64,000 nt of DNA from JAJYLM01 sp964547905 (GTDB lineage Bacteria > JAMCPX01): assembly GCA_964547905.1 (NCBI GenBank), contig CAZJPN010000016.1, positions 1 to 64,000 on the forward strand, read 5' to 3'. The notes under the pieces were generated by a model. It made no database searches, was not told where the DNA came from, and saw nothing but the letters and a program-made list of their open reading frames with translations. This document shows, piece after piece, positions 61,295 to 64,000 of the stretch; position 1 is the first letter of the stretch, and each line of letters begins with the position of its first letter. The translations under genes and the position numbers were made by a program.

Positions 61295-63301
61295 TTATGC
61301 CTTCACAGCCTCTTCTATGAATATAGATACATCAAGCACAAGCACTATCTCGCCGGAACCTATATCGGCAGCACCCGCAATTCCCCTCACACTTTTTAAC
61401 AATTTACCGAGAGGTTTGATAACTACGTCCTGCTGTCCGAAAAATCTATCCGCAAGTATACCTATCCAATGCTCGCCGCTTCCAACCACTACTACATAAT
61501 AACTTTCTGCTTTTTCAGACTTTTTGGTATTAAAATTAAAGAGCCTTGAAAGTCGAATAACCGGCAGAACGCTTTCTCTTAGCTTTATAACTTCTTTGTT
61601 TTCGATAACCCTTATTTCATCTGCCCTGATGGAGAGGCTTTCATTTATGGAATTTAGCGGCACTGCATAGCGTTTACCGTCAGACTCTATAAGCAGTGCC
61701 TGTATAATTGCAAGTGTAACCGGAAGGGTCAGAGTAAACCTTGTCCACTTGCCTTCCTGAGTATCAACATCTATCATTCCGCTGATTATCCTTAAATTGG
61801 TTTTCACGACATCAAGTCCAACCCCCCTCCCCGAAACTTCGCTTACATCCGATTTTGTAGAGAAACCGGGCAGAAACAGCATATTAAAAAGCTCTTCCCG
61901 TATGGGGTTGGCTGACTTGTTAAGCAATCCTTTTTCTACCGCCTTTTTTCGAACGGCTTTCAGAGAAATACCCCTGCCGTCATCTTCTACCTCTATAAGT
62001 ACATGATTGCCTTTTTGGTAAGCACGTATGATTATCTTGCCCTTTGGAGGCTTATCTGCAGCAATCCTTTCATCCGCTGGTTCGATTCCGTGATCAATTG
62101 AGTTACGGATTATGTGCATCATTGGATCCGTAAGTTCCTCTATGATAAGTTTATCCAGTTCGGTATCAGCCCCGTAAAATTCCAATTCTATTTCCTTGTT
62201 GAGCTCCCTTGCCACCCTTGTTGCCGTTCTCGTAAGCTTATCAAAAAGCTGACTCAACGGTATCATCCTTATTTCAATTACACCTACTTGAAGATCCCTT
62301 ATTTTTCTTTCCAGATCCTTTATGGTCTTGTTAAGATCGACCGATATGCCTTTAAAACCTATCTCCTGTCTTATGTTATCCGCTATCTTAACAAGGTTCG
62401 TTTTGGATAGTACAAGCTCACCGACAATATTCATTATGTAATCGAGTTTGGATATATCCACCCTAACTGTCTGTGCTATGCCCTTAATCGAAGTGGATTC
62501 ATCCATAACACCTTTTGTTGCACTATTCTCCTCTATGGCTTTTTTCTCTTCTGGAGCGGCAATGGACTGTTTCCTTAAGTTTTGTATCTTTATATTTTTG
62601 AAATCAAGCTCTGATATCAATTGTTTTTCATGCAACTTCGTTCCAAGAAGTATATCAAACTTTATCTCTCCCTCCCTGGCCTCGGTCGTACTTGGAAGAG
62701 TCGTAACGATCTCGCCGAATTTTTTAAGTTGTGTGGTAAGATCGGCAAGCTCTTTGTCAAAACTAAGAAGGCTGAACGAAACATCTATTTTAAATAGGTT
62801 GTTTTGATCTTTTATATTCTCTCTCAACCTCGATTCTTCGTACTCCGTAAGTACGGAGAGTATATCCTTTTTAAGAGTAAGATCTTCAAATATGGCATCC
62901 TTTTGTTCTTCATGCTTTTCAATTTCAGCATCCTTCAACTGTTTCAAAAGCGGCTCTATATCCATACCCCTGCCGAAAGTATCCGAAGATATCATTGTCC
63001 TCAGCATGTCGCCAGCAACATAAAGTGTCCTTATGAGTGCATCGGTAATGGCGACCTTACTCAATCTGACTTTGTCTAATAGATCCTCCATCTTATGGCT
63101 CGCCTCTGTGATCTCTTTATACGCAAACATACTTGAGATCCCTTTCAATGAATGTGCCGCCCTGAATAGATCGTTTATTGTGTCGGGATTGGGTTTGCCC
63201 GTTTTCCTGACCGAGTCTATCTCGTTAATATCTTTAAATATCTTGTCGATTAACTCTTCCGATTCTGCGATGAATTCTTTGGCTGCTTTGTTTTGTTCCA
63301 T
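61295..63301 (-). CDS. cheA: Chemotaxis histidine kinase CheA
   Basis: 668 residues. P1 Hpt with phospho-His50 (AAHSLKGISSMF), a P2-like linker region, P3 dimerisation (near 285-350), P4 HATPase with NSIDHGIE (near 395), DDGRGI and GRGVGLDVVK (near 490), and the P5 CheW-like domain (IQALLIESDGKRYAVPL to the end). It phosphorylates CheY and CheB. Length and layout are standard, with one Hpt domain. It sits directly upstream of the ExeA-like ATPase gene and follows cheY. Confidence 0.96.
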   Translation of the reverse strand: MEQNKAAKEFIAESEELIDKIFKDINEIDSVRKTGKPNPDTINDLFRAAHSLKGISSMFAYKEITEASHKMEDLLDKVRLSKVAITDALIRTLYVAGDMLRTMISSDTFGRGMDIEPLLKQLKDAEIEKHEEQKDAIFEDLTLKKDILSVLTEYEESRLRENIKDQNNLFKIDVSFSLLSFDKELADLTTQLKKFGEIVTTLPSTTEAREGEIKFDILLGTKLHEKQLISELDFKNIKIQNLRKQSIAAPEEKKAIEENSATKGVMDESTSIKGIAQTVRVDISKLDYIMNIVGELVLSKTNLVKIADNIRQEIGFKGISVDLNKTIKDLERKIRDLQVGVIEIRMIPLSQLFDKLTRTATRVARELNKEIELEFYGADTELDKLIIEELTDPMMHIIRNSIDHGIEPADERIAADKPPKGKIIIRAYQKGNHVLIEVEDDGRGISLKAVRKKAVEKGLLNKSANPIREELFNMLFLPGFSTKSDVSEVSGRGVGLDVVKTNLRIISGMIDVDTQEGKWTRFTLTLPVTLAIIQALLIESDGKRYAVPLNSINESLSIRADEIRVIENKEVIKLRESVLPVIRLSRLFNFNTKKSEKAESYYVVVVGSGEHWIGILADRFFGQQDVVIKPLGKLLKSVRGIAGAADIGSGEIVLVLDVSIFIEEAVKA

Positions 63302-63304
63302 ATA

Positions 63305-63673
63305 TTATCCAATATACCTTTTAATTATTTCCTGCAGTTCCTCGGGCTTAAATGGTTTAACGAGGTACTCGTTTGCACCAAGCACCATACCCTTTTGTCT
63401 ATCCATCTCTGTACCTTCCGTAGATATGATTACGAGAGGTATATTCTTGTATTGTTGATTGCTTCTTACAAAGCTTATCAGTTCGAGACCGTTTATATCC
63501 GGCATATTGATGTCGGTAACAATCATATTGAACTTTATCTGCGGCATAAGTTTTAGAGCTTCAAAACCAGTGGTGCTTTCATATACCTCATAGCTGCCGC
63601 AACTTTCTATAGCAGAAGATATGAAAGCCCTCATAGTTGAAGAATCTTCTACAATAAGTATATTTTTACTCAC
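63305..63673 (-). CDS. cheY: CheY-like response regulator
   Basis: 122 residues, a stand-alone receiver: acidic pair Glu9-Asp10 (LIVEDSSTMR), phospho-Asp54 (VTDINMPD), Thr/Ser switch ISTEGTE near 84 and Lys106 (LVKPF). It is likely the output of the CheA kinase; whether it acts on a flagellar motor, a pilus or another target cannot be told. Overlaps the upstream GAF-like gene by four bases. Confidence 0.93.
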   Translation of the reverse strand: MSKNILIVEDSSTMRAFISSAIESCGSYEVYESTTGFEALKLMPQIKFNMIVTDINMPDINGLELISFVRSNQQYKNIPLVIISTEGTEMDRQKGMVLGANEYLVKPFKPEELQEIIKRYIG

Positions 63674-64000
63674 TGTTCGTCCTTTTGGTCTCTGATTATT
63701 CTTTCAAGATAAGCCTTTTCCATAACAATACTCGCCTGGCTCATGAATATTTCAAATGTTGTCATATCCGATATCTTTTTTTTAAAAGGTACATTATCAC
63801 CATAAAATATAGCCGCAACTCTATTCGCAGTTAAAAGCGGCACTACATAGGATTCTACGGGCCATTCACCGCCTATCTGACTTATAAATTTCTTGTTGCC
63901 GTCTGTTTGTTCAGGCGTCTCTTTTACCGGCACCTTATACTTCAAAATCTTTCCTATTATAGAATGTTCGTCCACTTCTATCTCCATCTTTTTAACTACA
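63670..64000 (-). CDS. C-terminal part of a GAF-like protein (runs off the window)
   Basis: About 109 residues, open to the window edge, so the start lies outside. It reads GKILKYKVPVKETPEQTDGNKKFISQIGGEWPVESYVVPLLTANRVAAIFYGD..., a segment I associate with C-terminal GAF-like domains of deltaproteobacterial PATAN/DUF4388 or response-regulator proteins. First visible gene of the chemosensory operon; its stop overlaps cheY. Identity of the N-terminal domains is unknown. Confidence 0.6.
   Translation of the reverse strand, partial: VVKKMEIEVDEHSIIGKILKYKVPVKETPEQTDGNKKFISQIGGEWPVESYVVPLLTANRVAAIFYGDNVPFKKKISDMTTFEIFMSQASIVMEKAYLERIIRDQKDEQ

Noticed and set aside
1..64000. tRNA and rRNA genes
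   Set aside because: No cloverleaf or T-loop consensus was recognised in the intergenic gaps, which are mostly under 250 bp; a tRNAscan run would settle it.

Overview
This 64 kb window looks like the chromosome of a free-living, motile-type, diderm (Gram-negative) bacterium. My best guess is a Desulfobacterota / 'Deltaproteobacteria'-like lineage. The reasons are a type II secretion operon with an outer-membrane secretin, a Wza-type export lipoprotein, menaquinone made by the futalosine route (mqnA, mqnE), MJ0042-type zinc ribbons fused to other domains, and a dense chemosensory operon with a HEAT-repeat protein and a zinc-ribbon receiver protein. Base composition is in the low 40s % GC by eye, with GC-richer patches (middle of dnaE, the P-type ATPase gene). 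No rRNA, tRNA or CRISPR array was seen. The taxonomic call is inference only.

Layout. (1) 1-545: the 3' end of an insertion sequence (transposase remnant plus end repeats). (2) 779-18250, all on the minus strand and mostly overlapping or a few bases apart: gamma-carbonic anhydrase-like protein, cyclic-nucleotide-binding-fold protein, LysM protein, guaB, guaA, dnaE, hfq, hflX, then gspC-D-E-F-G-H-I. The secretion operon stops after gspI, next to the IS remnant; gspJ-N are not here. (3) 18333-25446: a loose accessory stretch with a small beta-barrel protein, a MITE-like inverted-repeat element, a pirin, an orphan ribbon-helix-helix protein, an SDR dehydrogenase, a FecR-domain protein with Gln-rich repeats, a DUF6125-like gene behind a strong hairpin, an internally deleted second copy of the SDR gene, a 30-residue membrane peptide, an IS3 orfA remnant and a frameshifted ORF6N gene. 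(4) 25447-35067: radC and yifB (divergent), then purH, purD and an exopolysaccharide export/tyrosine-kinase/PHP-phosphatase set translationally coupled to purD. (5) 35115-36486: a Cys-rich MerR regulator and a metallo-beta-lactamase-fold hydrolase. (6) 36721-40061 (plus): zinc-ribbon/DUF3426 membrane protein, conserved hypothetical, DUF721/DciA-like protein, glycosyltransferase. (7) 40058-46301 (minus): gatC, gatA, a large membrane protein, mqnE, mqnA, an acidic protein. (8) 46523-52237 (plus): deoB-ribF-aroE and a P-type ATPase. (9) 52246-64000 (minus): a chemosensory operon running off the window edge: GAF-like fragment, cheY, cheA, ExeA-like AAA ATPase, two cheW, MCP, zinc-ribbon receiver protein, HEAT-repeat protein, cheR, cheB.

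Most interesting parts: the chemosensory operon with an embedded ExeA-type ATPase, HEAT scaffold and a receiver whose acidic pair is missing; the decayed island at 18.9-25.4 kb, which records a duplicated and then microhomology-deleted SDR gene plus several small features; and the truncated type II secretion operon fused to a core-information gene cluster.
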